Shown here piece after piece: positions 22,087 through 32,472 of a stretch of 64,000 nucleotides of DNA (position 1 is its first letter; every line of letters begins with the position of its first letter). A program made the position numbers and the translations under genes. The notes beneath the pieces were generated by a model. The model made no database searches. It was not told the origin of the DNA and worked only from the letters and a program-made list of their open reading frames with translations. The stretch comes from Uloborus plumipes (lineage: Eukaryota; Arthropoda; Arachnida; Araneae; Uloboridae): assembly GCA_038373865.1 (NCBI GenBank), contig JAXGGA010002965.1, positions 1 to 64,000 of the forward strand. Direction: 5' to 3'.

Positions 22087-24639
22087 TACCGTAAACCGGG
22101 GTTACTTTGATACAGGGTTCGCATATTTTGTATTGTAGCACCCTCATTTTTCAAGATATTTCAACAATTTTTGAACGAAACGATAGCTTAACATCTCAGC
22201 TTGAAATTGCTGTTTGAAATTCTTCGATATATTGAATAGGGAGGGAGGGGGGTCATTTGTTTTTTGTATTAATGTTACCCCACCATCCGGGGTTACTTTG
22301 TAACAACGTGTTTTCTCCATCTAAAACGTCTGTTTCGGTGGTTTGTAACAAAGTAACCCCATCCAAAAGATAGCCTGAGTTTTTTTTAATAACAAAAATC
22401 AATTTTTCCATTATTTTTTTTTGTTTAAAAAGCTGGATTTAAATGAAAAGTGGTTCCTACCACTCTAAGCATGCTAATCTAACAGGAATCAGGTTTGAAT
22501 CAAATTGAAAAGAGAGAAATTCATAGAAAACTTCTTTTATTATAAAACATCAGTTGGAAAAAGCTTGAAATCACATCTAGCGTGTTTTTTAAATGTAAAA
22601 CCACAATGTTTTTCTTAATTTCGACAATAAAAAATATCAAGGTAACTTCACTTGATTAGAATAAAATAAAACTTAAACTAGAAGTTGAAAAGAATAGATT
22701 CAAAAATTACAAACGCTCGAAAAAAACTTAAGAATAAGGCACAGAAATCACAAACTTTTTAAAATAAATGAGGCGCTTGAAATCTTTCTCATATCGTGAA
22801 CATTATCCAAGGTGCACTCAACTCATAGCAGTCTTTGATTTATGGCTTCAAGTCAACTGAAAACAGTACTTTCTCTCCAGGTATGATCCTTGGGATTCGA
22901 ATCCGGCAACAGATGCGGCTAGCATTAAACCACAGCTTATCCTCTTCTTGTGGCCACGTCCACCACTTTCCAGATTTTTTCATGCATGTTACTTCAAACT
23001 CTCCATCCTCCTCTTGTACAACTTTCCCCGGGTATTTCCGTCCACCGTAAACTACAGCTACATAGTCCCCTTCAATCAAGGGTTTCTCCATCAGAGTCGG
23101 CAGCAAACGGCTGTCTATGGGGAGTAGATCTTCTTCATCTGACATATCTGATTCGAAATTGAGAGGGCTTTCATCGCTTTCAGCATATGGCAAGTCATCA
23201 CTGTTCAGACTACCAGCCGTGGAGCACTCGGATTCATAAGAGGCACGCCTGGTTCTTTTTTTGCCCTTAGGTTTCACATTTTGGCCTTTCCCCTTCTTTT
23301 TCTTTGAAGGAACAGCTGGAACGTCTTTGGGATCCTTAAGATCATCCGCTGTAATGCCCTTCCCAGCTTGGATAATCAGCTTTTTTTTGCGTGGCTTTTT
23401 TGCAACACACTCAGTTCGAATATTTTTTAGGTGTTCGACAAAGCTTTCATGAATCTTGTCCTTGAAGTCGGACTTTTCACAGACAGAGTCACTTAACCTT
23501 TCGAGAACTTTATTTGGATCCAATGGGAAAATTCCACATTTTCGGAATCCTGCTTGTAAGTTGGTGTTGCTCCGAGGTTCCAGGTTTTCTAAGGTGGTTT
23601 TAAGTAATTTGGGGAACATATCCTTCGGCACTGTCCCGCACCTTCTGCCTTGAGGAGTCACTTTCCACGCGTCCAATGTTTTCCGCCATTCAACCTTTAA
23701 TGGCCTAAAAAATGCCACATCTAGTGGTTGCAGAAGGTGGGTTGCATTGGGAGCAAGAGCTACGAAGACAATGTCATTTTCTTCACATTTTTTGATGACA
23801 TCAACATTGAAATGAGAAGATAAATTGTCTCCTAGGAGAACCTTTTTTCCCTGTTGCCTTCTAACGAATGGTAAAAAGTGGTTTTCAAACCAATCAGCAA
23901 ATATGTAAGAATCGATCCATCCACTTTTAGAACGATGGTACCTGCAACCTGGTGGCCCTCCTTCAGTCCAAGTGTTATAGACGTTCTCTGCTCGGTAGAT
24001 GACATATGGTGGTACCAAATCTCCAGCAGCATTCCCACACATCATTACTGTGGTACAGGCTTTTGTTGCATTTCTTATAAGTTCAGGGTACTTGGTACCT
24101 CTTTTCACAAGTACATTTGGGCATCCTGGGTCATCCACAAAATTTGTCTCATCATAGTTGTAAATATTTGAAGGTGGTACCCCCTCAACCTCTTTTTCCA
24201 AATGTTTGAAATAGTCTTCAATCACAGTCTTATCCACAGAGGCACGGCTCAATGATATGTTTTTGGCCGCTCTTTGAGAGATTTCAGGATGCCTTCCCAT
24301 GAAAAGCTTGACCCAGTCACTTCCAGGTAGGTTATATTTGAAAATGGAAACATTCCGGCCACACTTCTCCAGGTAAGACTTGACAATTACTTTGAGGTCA
24401 TTCACGCAAAGAGGAAAGCCATAGGTTGCTACTGCCAGGATGTGACCAGTCAGAACCTCCTCTTCCTCACGGGAGAACACTGTTGGACGACCTGGCGACT
24501 TAAGGCTGGCTAAGACTGAGGCTTCTTCCGTGGCTGCTTTTTTTTTGGTGCTTCATGTATAATGCTATAGTTGCAACTGGAATACCGTATCTACAACAAA
24601 CAAAAAGATACCTGTATATATCAAGAAACACATTTCCAT

Positions 24640-26436
24640 TAGAGATGGAACGAAGCTTCGGCCGGGCCGAAGCTTCGGCCATTTTGCCGAAGCTTCGGTC
24701 TAGCCGAAGCATGAGTTGTGATTCGGCCGCTTCGGCTGCTTCGGCCTGAAATTTATGCAGCAAATTTTCTGTTACAATTGTTATCATAAGATAGTCTTTT
24801 TAACTCAAAATTGTTTCTCATGATAAAGCATAATAGAAATTTATATTCAATTAAAAATATGTGTGTATTGAACATTTGAAGCCAGAATGCATTCAATAAT
24901 TAATAAAATATTTATTAACAATATGTTCTTTTAAATATTACATTTCGTTATATTTGTTCAAAAAAACTTTAGTTTTAAAATAAAAGCTATATAAATGTAC
25001 TGCATTGAGTCTGATTTTTATTTCCCCCTCAAGTAAAGATACTTCTTTTCCAAAAGAAGAAAAAAAAACTATTGTATACTAAAGTTTACAAATAGCTTTG
25101 TGCTATTGATGTAGTTTAGAAAATATCAACGTAAATAAGGCACAAATAAGCAGAGATACTGCAGACACATGTTTCGGCGTTACAAGGAACGCCTTTATCA
25201 GTGCAAAAATGTTGAGCTTATGGATGCACAGATATCCGACAAAATCAACGGAAACAGAAGCGAACAGCTTAAAAAGCAAACATATCGGATTACCCGAACA
25301 CCAATAACACCCCTTTCGCCAATTTGGCTTAAAATTTCCGTTGCTTTTGTCGGATGTCTGTGCATCTATAAGCTCAACATTTTTGCATTGATAAAGGCGT
25401 TCCTTGTAACGCCGAAACACGTGTCTGCAGTATCTGTGCTTATTTGTGCCTATTTTACGTTGATATTTTCTAAACTACATATTGTATCCTCTTTGTTCGT
25501 AAAAAAAAGAAAACAAACAGGCAAACAAATAAAAAATAAATAAATACAAAATAATCCTGGCGCCTGGACACATACATACCTGCAAAATATCCCTTGAAAG
25601 AATAAATCCTTTCCTCCGCCTTGTCTAGACATTCTTTTATGCAATGGCACTTTACTTTATTTTTGTTCATAGGTGTAAAGAAAAAAAACCTCCCTCCCCC
25701 CCCTTTTTTTTTGACAATACTCAACCTTGGAATGAATAGTTTCTTTGAACTTGTGACATTATTAAATAATCCTCTTAAAAAAATACCAAAATGAAAGACA
25801 AGTAAAAAAGAATGCATGATACTATTTTTTCGAATTCACCAAAAACTGAAGCATTTTGCATTAAGAATATTAAGATATTTCTAATATATAACACAACGTA
25901 TATAAATAGTAATAGATTGGGTAGTTCTATGGTATATTACATGATCATATCAGTTGTTTTATTATAAAACATCAACTGAACTGCAGACTGAGCTTTTCAT
26001 GTTCCAAGTAGAGCTTCCTACTACTAATTTACAATACAAAAATAGTAATGTCGTCTTTTCTTGTACGAGCAGTACAAAGCAAAACAAAACAAGAAAACTT
26101 TTAATTTGTGAAATTAATTTAAGAATAACTCAGTAAGCTGAAAATGTTGTGTAATACTAAGAACATTAAAATAAAAACAACCAAAATAAAAATAAACGTT
26201 AATTAATGAAATCAATTTAAGGATGCCACAGTAAGCTGAAAATATTGTGTAACGCTAAGAATTAAGAATATTAAAACATATGGAGAAAAGTATAAAACTC
26301 TACGCATTTATTATGCATTTAATCCAAAAACTTCAATATGTGTGCCAGCCGAAGCTTCGGCCGAAGCTTCGGCCATTAGTTGGCCGAAACTTCGGTATTC
26401 GGCGCTTCGGCCAAATGCCGCTTCGTTCCATCTCTA
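24640..26436. mobile_element. Non-autonomous hAT element, 1.8 kb, GAAGCTTCGGCC-rich ends
   Basis: Ends are TAGAGATGGAACGAAGCTTC at 24640 and the complement of TAGAGATGGAACGAAGCGGC ending at 26436. An exact 8-bp duplication ATTTCCAT flanks it (24632-24639, 26437-26444). Both termini contain clustered GCCGAAGCTTCGGC palindromes, likely transposase-binding sites. The interior is A/T-rich and encodes no transposase. It sits in the intron of the pogo-like transposase and holds the palindrome at 25109-25482. Confidence 0.9.
25109..25482. mobile_element. Palindromic foldback, arms about 135 bp
   Basis: The left arm (about 25109-25243) begins TAGTTTAGAAAATATCAACG and includes GCCTTTATCA and TTGAGCTTATGGATGCACAG. 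The right arm (about 25340-25482) is its reverse complement with few mismatches. The middle is about 95 bp. Reading frames on both strands translate to nearly the same peptide because of the palindrome, so they are not genes. No clear target duplication was found. Confidence 0.75.
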
Positions 26437-27835
26437 ATTTCCATGTCAACATAAGAGGTTAAACTTACTTTTCAGCAGCAGCTCTGATTGTTATCTGACG
26501 TTTGAGACATTTATCCACAGCTTCATACAATGTTTCAGCACTGTAGTTGCGGTAGGCACGTGCCCCAAGCTTACGAACGTATTGTCGTGGCATTTCAAGT
26601 CATTAAACTGCGAAAAAATACAAAAAACATGATGTTCTAAAGTAACCCCATGGCCATGTTCAGAATTCCCCATGTATCAAAGTTACCCCTTTAACTTGTG
26701 TTGTTTTATGTTTTAATCCATAGTAAATCGTAGAATTGAGTTATAGAAATAAAAAAAAAGACAAAATCATCTTAAATAGTTGTGTAATCAGAAAATAACT
26801 CACCCAAATTCAACAGGTTGCTCAGTTGGTGGCACCAGAAGAGGTTACGACAACAAATTGAAAACAGCTGATATCAATGATAACACATAAATCAGTGTTG
26901 CGAAAAATATTTTTCTGTTTCAATCGATTGGCGATGTCAGCGCACTCTGATAAGTAATTCTTGAAACTTCGACACCACCAGGGTGTCGCTAGTTGTAAAA
27001 GTAAGCCCGCCAGAACGGTTCAAAAATAAAACACAGGTTTTTATAAAGTTACCCCGTCAGTCTAAAGTAACCCCGGTTTACGGTACTCTATTTTGGCATG
27101 CTGCCAAAAACATCAGTTTGATTTGTAGGAGGTAGAAATTAAGAAAGTTCAGCTAAAATATTCGAGATCTTTGTCAAAAAATTGTGAAAATTATCTTGAT
27201 CTTTAAAATTTATCAAAATAACTAAAGACTATGCAATACTAATTAGAAAATTTGTTTCTTGAGATACACTTGTCTAATTCATCAAAAGTTGCACCCCCCT
27301 CTTTTTTCTGCATTGTTGTGAATGACTTAAAAATAAATAGTGAATGAGCAATTACGAGCTTTTAAAAATATTTACTTTCAATTTCAGGGCGCAAATTAAG
27401 AGCAAATCTTGCATGACTAATTTAGCAGAATATGGAAAAAAAATCTATCCGAATTTTGTGTCGCACAATTTTTCCTCCTTTTTGACTTCGAGCTGTTTTC
27501 ATCCCTGCAATTACAAAAGGACAGGAATGTTGGAAATTGTTGAGTTCAATAGAATGGAAACAAAGCATGCACGTTTGTACTCACTTTGGAGCAAGAAAAA
27601 AGAATCCAAGTAAAATAGAAAAACATTTCGAGTTATCTAGGGTTTAAAACTGAAGATTTCTAGTAAACAAGGTTATTTTAACATTGACAGTATAGGATGT
27701 TGGAAGGGAAAAAAAAATATTCGAAATATCGAAAAATTCGAGGTATCAAGGTTCGACTGTACTTAAGGACTACACAAACTACGAAATGTAAAATAGTTCT
27801 TAAACATGAATGAATGATGTATTTTTCTTTATTAT

Positions 27836-28770
27836 GGGCGATTCTCTGTAAACTGGTAATTTGCTGTCCGGACCCTGTATTTTAAAAATAATAAAGTGTA
27901 ATAAAATAATTATCGCTCTTAATACAAGTGAAGCATTAATACTCGGTGGCCTAATTGTATTTGGAGCAATAACAATTTGACTTTTTTTTCTAGAAATTAT
28001 CTAAGTGCTAAAACCAGTCCCCTGGCTGTCCCAATCGTATTGTCTAACACTTCAAGGTAATATTCCAAAAATCCTATCAACACTACATACATTTGGCAAT
28101 TATTATCTAAAAATAGAATAATGCAGCTATATTTTTTTCATGATATAAGGTCTAATTACGTATTTCTAAAACTTAAAATTGTCATGTAAATTCTGTCCGG
28201 AGATTTTTCAAACAGTCCCCTGAGTCAAATTCAAAGCTCCAATAGAAAAAAATCTGTTACTCTTGCAAATGTTTTTTGACGTGAAGTTTAAAGCAATCAG
28301 TGTGAATTTGCTGAAATTGCTGAGAACGGTGCTGAAACGATACTTGGTTTAGTTTGAGAGCCACATTTATGATGAAAGTATGCATCAGGGTCGTTGCGAA
28401 AACAGTCCTCTGGGAAGTGATTTCATTAATGTCAATTAGTTTAATTATGAAACATATTAGTTATTATGTCCACGATTTGTGCCTAAATTTATAGGTAGTC
28501 TCGTAACTGATTATGTTCCAATAGTTTTGCAGATATTACAAAGAGCAAAAACACAGTCACCTGGCACAGTCCCCTGCCTAGTTATACCAGGCGGGGGACT
28601 TACCCCCTATCATGATTTGTCAGAAAAACACAAGCTTCAATTGGCCGTCTTTCAAACCAAAGTAATAGATTCATTTTCTGAGCAATAGTAAAATAATTAT
28701 ACGGACATTTTAAAAAACCTTGCCCGGACAGATTTCGTGTGAAAAATGACGAGTTTCCAGAGAATCGCCC
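27836..28770. mobile_element. Short element with GGGCGATTC ends, 4-bp TSD (copy 1)
   Basis: The left end is GGGCGATTCTCTGTAAACTG; the right end is the complement of GGGCGATTCTCTGGAAACTC. The 4-bp duplication TTAT lies at 27832-27835 and 28771-28774. The interior is non-coding. A CAGTCCCCTGG-like word recurs near 28014, 28212, 28401, 28554 and 28565, and GTCCGGA words occur near both ends. A second copy is at 30147-31449. Confidence 0.88.
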
Positions 28771-28774
28771 TTAT

Positions 28775-29627
28775 ACATTATGAGATTTTTTTAGTTATTA
28801 GCCTGCATTTAGCATATAATTTCTCTTTCTTATGATTATGACTGACAAATGTTCAAAAATATCAATGAATAAAATAAAATGAAATAAATAAATAAAAACG
28901 CTTAAAAATTTAAATTTTTGATTTGGGAAGATTTCTGTGCTAAAAACCATATTTTGTTAGAAAAATTTACTTTTCACTGCATTACCTAAGATATAACGAT
29001 TGTCTTTTATCTTGGTCTCTCTTAGCCAATTAGCTTAGCCTAATACGCCAGATTTTGCGAAAAAGTAGTTTCTAGAAAAATTATTTTTTAATACAATAAG
29101 CAATAACATAGAATTATATTATTTATAGAATGAAGCATAGAATATGAAGCAAAGGGATGCAAGTGCCAAAATTAAAAATTTGGAGACAACTAAGGCAAAT
29201 AGGAGAGGAGGTAGGAGAACCTCTGATATATTTTGTGGCAGGAGATGATACTAGCCCTAGTAAATGCTGATCTATAGCATGACTCAGAAAACTTTTTCCA
29301 ATGAAAGCCTACCTAAGGTTTGATCTTTAAACGCGTTTATTCAAAAACTTGGAATTTTTCCGTTTACATACATTTGCTTCTCATTGCCTTATACAAAATC
29401 GCATGATTTATGATTCCACACGTCTCTGAATCACTATTTTAGTGATGCAACTAGCACCGGAGGAGGTCAGGATAAAATTTGGCGCACCGGGTGAGGGGGG
29501 GGGGAATTACTCCCCTCAGAGGCCTTTCATTTAACATTATCGGCAATCCAAAAGACTATTTCGACTAAAAAAAATTCGTTCTACCCAGCACCTATTGCGC
29601 CAGAATAACCGTCTTCTGGCTGGGTTA
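28775..29627. other. Non-genic stretch
   Basis: A/T-rich sequence with a G-tract near 29493-29504. No gene or element boundary was recognised before the Harbinger end. Confidence 0.55.
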
Positions 29628-29726
29628 AGGCCTGGTTTCCAAAAATGCGTTTTCCGACGAACAGGTGTGCGTTGCCCTTTTTTTTTTGCAGCGGAGGACG
29701 GAACGGTGTGATCCATGCTTGTTAAA

Positions 29727-30068
29727 GGCCCGGTTTCCTAGGAGGGAAATCGTCGATCTGCGGCGAGGCGACAGGCGTAGCAGAAAACTTGGTTCTTCTG
29801 CGCATGCGCCTAAGCCCAACATCGACGTCGCTTCAAGTCACGCCGATATCAGCTCCACTCTGATTTCGACGACAGCGTCAGCAGCGACGCTGAACTACTG
29901 ACTCGCGTAGCTCTGCAGCTCCGGCTAAAAAACTCGTTTGGTCACTTTTTCCCCGCGCAATTGCCGTCGCCTAGGAATCCACATTGGCGCGACTGCACGC
30001 CGTGCTTCAGCTTGGCGAGGCTTCACGCCGTGACGGGCAGCAAATAACGCTGCTTAGGAAACCGGACC
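29727..30068. mobile_element. Harbinger-type MITE with GGCCCGGTTTCC ends
   Basis: GGCCCGGTTTCCTAGGAGG at 29727 is mirrored by CTTAGGAAACCGGACC ending at 30068. TTA follows the right end (30069-30071); TTA also occurs on the left at 29722-29724 with AA between it and the end. The ends resemble those of the enclosing Harbinger element (GGCCTGGTTTCC). The interior is GC-rich, around 55-60 percent by eye, unlike the rest of the window. Confidence 0.6.
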
Positions 30069-30103
30069 TTAGATTCCACCGTCGTGCTGTGCGTCGCGTC
30101 GCC

Positions 30104-30145
30104 ATGGCGGAAAAGGAAGAAGTTGTTGATGAAGAAAAGTTTATA
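30104..30145 (+). pseudogene. 5' stub of a Harbinger accessory ORF
   Basis: Fourteen codons starting at the ATG at 30104 read MAEKEEVVDEEKFI and are then cut by the GGGCGATTC element. Harbinger elements usually carry, besides the transposase, a small MADF or Myb-like DNA-binding ORF that often opens with an acidic stretch like this. The fragment is too short to prove its family. Confidence 0.35.
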
Positions 30146-30146
30146 G

Positions 30147-31449
30147 GGGCGATTCTCTGTAAACTGGTAATTGGCTGTCCGGACTGAGTATTTTAAAACT
30201 AATAAAGTGTAATAAAGTAATTATCGCTCTTAATACAAGTAAAGCATTAATAATTTGTGGCCCAATTGTATTTGGAGTGATAACAATTTAATTTTTTTTT
30301 CTAGAAATTATCTAAGCGCCAAAACACAGTCCCCTGGCTGTCCCAATCCCATAGTCTGGCTGTTAAAGATAGTATTTCTAAAAACCTATTAACACTACAT
30401 AAATTTGGCAATTAATATCTAAAAATAAAATAATGAAACTATATTTTTCTTCTGAAATAAGGTATAATTACGTATTTCTAAAACTTAAAATTGTCATCTA
30501 AATTCTGTCCGGAGTTTTTTCAAACAGTCCCCTGCACCAAATTCAAAGCTGTAACACGAAAAATCTATAACTTTTGCAAATTCTTTTTGGCATGAAGTTT
30601 AAAGTAATCAGTCTGAATTTGCCGAAATCGCCGAGAACGGTGTTGAAACGCTACTTTACTTAGTTTGATAGCCGCATTTCTCTGCTTAAAATGAACAGTG
30701 GCATATCTGCAAAAATCGATTTTTTTTTATTACATCAAAAAATTCAATTTTTTTTTTACTCTTTCTTGTGGTAATATCGGCATATCTCTAGTTTCAAAAT
30801 ATGGCGCAGCAATCGGTAGTGTCGTTGTGCATAGTTATTATTTTGGCGCGCTTCTACTAGTAAACAACGACACAGCCGCCATTGCGTCAGTTCTGAAGAA
30901 ATTGCTTAGAGGAGGAACATCTATGTCTCTGTAAGCTGATTCGGCATAAGTACCCTTAATACCATTTTACTTCAAAATACCGTTTTACTGCAAAAACTTT
31001 GAAACGCTCTAGTGAAAAGTAGTGTTTTGCAAATATGCCACTGTTCATTTCAAGCAGCGATTTGTGATGAAAGTATGCATCAGGGTCGTTGCGAAAACAG
31101 TCCTCTGGGAAGCGCTTTTATTAATGTCAACTAATTTAATTATAAAACATATTAGTTATTATGTGCACAATTTGTGCCTAAATTTATAGGTTCCATTAGT
31201 TTTGCAGATATTACGCAACAAAGAGCAAAAACACAGTCACCTGGCACAGTCCCCTGCCTAGTTATACTAGGCGGGGGACTTACCCCTATCATGATTTATC
31301 AGAAAAACACAAACTTCAATTGGCCCTCTTTCAAACCAAAGTAATAGATTCATTTTCTGAGCAATAGTATTATAATTATACGAACATTTCAAAAAACCGT
31401 GCCCGGACAGATTTCGTGTGAAAAATGACGAGTTTACAGAGAATCGCCC
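30147..31449. mobile_element. Short element with GGGCGATTC ends (copy 2), inside the Harbinger
   Basis: It matches copy 1 (27836-28770) from end to end in the same orientation, with an extra 376-bp insertion. The right flank is TTATA; the left flank is TTATA followed by one extra G, so the duplication is TTAT(A) with a 1-nt irregularity. It carries the same CAGTCCCCTGG-like words. It is non-coding. Confidence 0.85.
30682..31057. mobile_element. MITE, 376 bp, inserted in copy 2
   Basis: Inverted ends are CTGCTTAAAATGAACAGTGG at 30682 and the complement of CTGCTTGAAATGAACAGTGG ending at 31057; pairing continues through GCATAT.TGCAAAA. Copy 1 (near 28358-28370) lacks the insertion and so gives the empty site. 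Flanking 8-mers GCATTTCT and CGATTTGT agree at five of eight positions, possibly an aged 8-bp duplication. Confidence 0.75.
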
Positions 31450-31916
31450 TTATATATAAGTGTAGTCCTTTATTACAAGTGAAAAAACCACGTGTTTGAT
31501 TTTGGTTTAGCGCGATCGACTCGGAAATTAAAAAAAAAAAAAAAAAGCTTCGTCGGTTTGTCAGATCGGTAACAGTCAGAGCCCTGTACCCTGTAGAGTC
31601 CCCCCAGAGCAGAGTACAGTACCCTGTTTTATTTACGATTTCCGGTAAAGGTTTTAAGGATGTTTTGGCCAAGCAAAGTTGCTAAAAATGATGCATTGGC
31701 CAATATAATTTATTAATACCTTAAAATTTTGAAGTAATTTTTTCGTTTAAATGCTAGCTGAAAAAATGAGTAAGAATCAAATTAGAACTGATTAAAAAAA
31801 GGAATCTGCAACATATTAAAAGCACAATTTATTTTAACCGTGCTTTTATTCTCTTCATTGAACTGATTTAAATGTATTATTACTTGAAATTATGAAGATA
31901 GAAAAAAGTGCTTACC

Positions 31917-32330
31917 TGAGGGTCAGAGCAAGCTTTTGGCTGGAGCTAATTGGTCGCCTGTGCCTGTTGCAGGCTGCACTACGGATTTCTGGTGCTATCA
32001 AATCCAACATGAAATTAAATAGCTCCGGAGTAACTCGGAAATACTCCCGGAATTAGGTAGTGTTTGACATTAAATGCCTCTCTTCGAGGACATTGTAGCA
32101 CCCTTCCGTTTCCCTGTCTCCAAACATCGGGTCTATTTCTTCCCAAGGAACCATCTCCATTTCAACAAATTCTTCAGTTTCTTCCTCCTCAAGGGGTAGG
32201 CATAATAATAATTTCTTGCAAATCGTGCAATCCATTTTCGCGTATAGTGCGAACAGCTATCTCGATCTCCCGCGCTTCTTCTTCTGTAAACTCGATCTCC
32301 CGCACTTCTGGAATCTAGTTTGGGCAGTTT
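31917..32330 (-). pseudogene. Harbinger transposase first exon (fragment)
   Basis: The minus strand reads an acidic start (EFTEEEAREIEIAVRTIREN). After a frameshift near 32190 it reads VPWEEIDPMFGDRETEG, an in-frame stop near 32053, then FREYFRVTPELFNFMLDLI, APEIRS and RRPISSSQKLALTLR. The last part is the standard N-terminal region of PIF/Harbinger transposases. The exon ends at a good donor (CTCAG/GTAAGC) at 31916. The DDE-containing exons are absent. Confidence 0.78.
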
Positions 32331-32472
32331 TTCGTGCGCGACTGACGCCGTCCGGTGCGTTGTCTAGGAAACCACTCTTGCGCTGCGGGACGCATTTCTC
32401 CCCGTCGAAACGGACACTGACGTCATCGACGCACAGCGGAGCGGGGAAAACGCATCCTTGGAAACCAGGCCT

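Larger units (their letters stand above)
22840..26593 (-). pseudogene. Jerky/pogo-like DDE transposase, two exons, one frameshift
   Basis: Exon 1 (26593-26469) starts MPRQYVRKLGARAYRNYS, the typical N-terminus of this family, and ends at a GTAAGT donor. Exon 2 (24590-22840) follows a TTGTTTGTTGTAG acceptor and continues a Psq-type helix (KYGIPVATIALYMKH). A 9-A run at about 24537-24545 puts the frame one nucleotide out; eight A's would restore it. The rest is open: GRPTVFSREEEEVL, a CENPB-like segment (SDWVKLFMGRHPEIS), and three catalytic Asp blocks (YNYDETNF, VLLGDNLSSHF, LLQPLDVAFF). A basic linker precedes a C-terminal module around residues 500-555 of the exon-2 frame, with VAVVYGGRKYPG and WTWPQEEDKLWF. 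The single lesion suggests a young copy, or a read error in the homopolymer. Confidence 0.88.
22089..27083 (-). mobile_element. Jerky/pogo-like DNA transposon, 5.0 kb, inside the Tigger
   Basis: TIRs are CCGTAAACCGGGGTTACTTT at the left and its exact complement at the right, flanked by TA (22087-22088 and 27084-27085). The word GGGGTTACTTTG recurs in both subterminal regions: left near 22102, 22299 and 22350, right near 26640, 26678, 27050 and 27066. These are candidate transposase-binding sites. The element encodes a two-exon transposase on the minus strand. A 1.8 kb hAT element sits in the transposase intron. Net length without that insertion is about 3.2 kb. Confidence 0.92.
15622..27759 (-). 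mobile_element. Tigger/pogo-superfamily DNA transposon, 12.1 kb with nested insertions
   Basis: The left end reads CAGTCGAACCTCGATATCTC and the right end is the complement of CAGTCGAACCTTGATACCTC. Both are flanked by TA (15620-15621 and 27760-27761), the target of this superfamily. Further TTCGAGTTATCGAA-like words repeat just inside both ends. Removing the nested 5.0 kb pogo-like element leaves about 7.1 kb, large for a Tigger. It holds a decayed Tigger transposase (19500-20965, minus) and a two-exon MADF-domain gene (15796-17832, minus) close to the left end. TIR, TA duplication and transposase type all agree. Confidence 0.88.
29628..32472. mobile_element. PIF/Harbinger element, internally deleted
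   Basis: Ends are AGGCCTGGTTTCCAAAAATG at 29628 and the complement of AGGCCTGGTTTCCAAGGATG ending at 32472. Flanking triplets are TTA and TGA, one mismatch from the TWA-type target of this superfamily. It carries the first exon of a Harbinger transposase on the minus strand (31917-32330) and a start-codon fragment MAEKEEVVDEEKF on the plus strand at 30104. The rest of both genes is missing. A MITE with related ends sits at 29727-30068 and a GGGCGATTC element at 30147-31449. The left part is much more GC-rich than the surroundings. Confidence 0.78.

Noticed and set aside
22835..24171. Plus-strand frames opposite the pogo-like transposase
   Set aside because: Antisense shadows of a well-supported coding exon.
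25103..25543. Two frames giving the same MFRRYKERLYQCKNVEL start on opposite strands
   Set aside because: A mirror effect of the palindrome; no family resemblance.
27344..27613. 89-codon plus-strand frame near the right end of the Tigger
   Set aside because: No recognisable domain, AT-rich codons, and no splice or start context.
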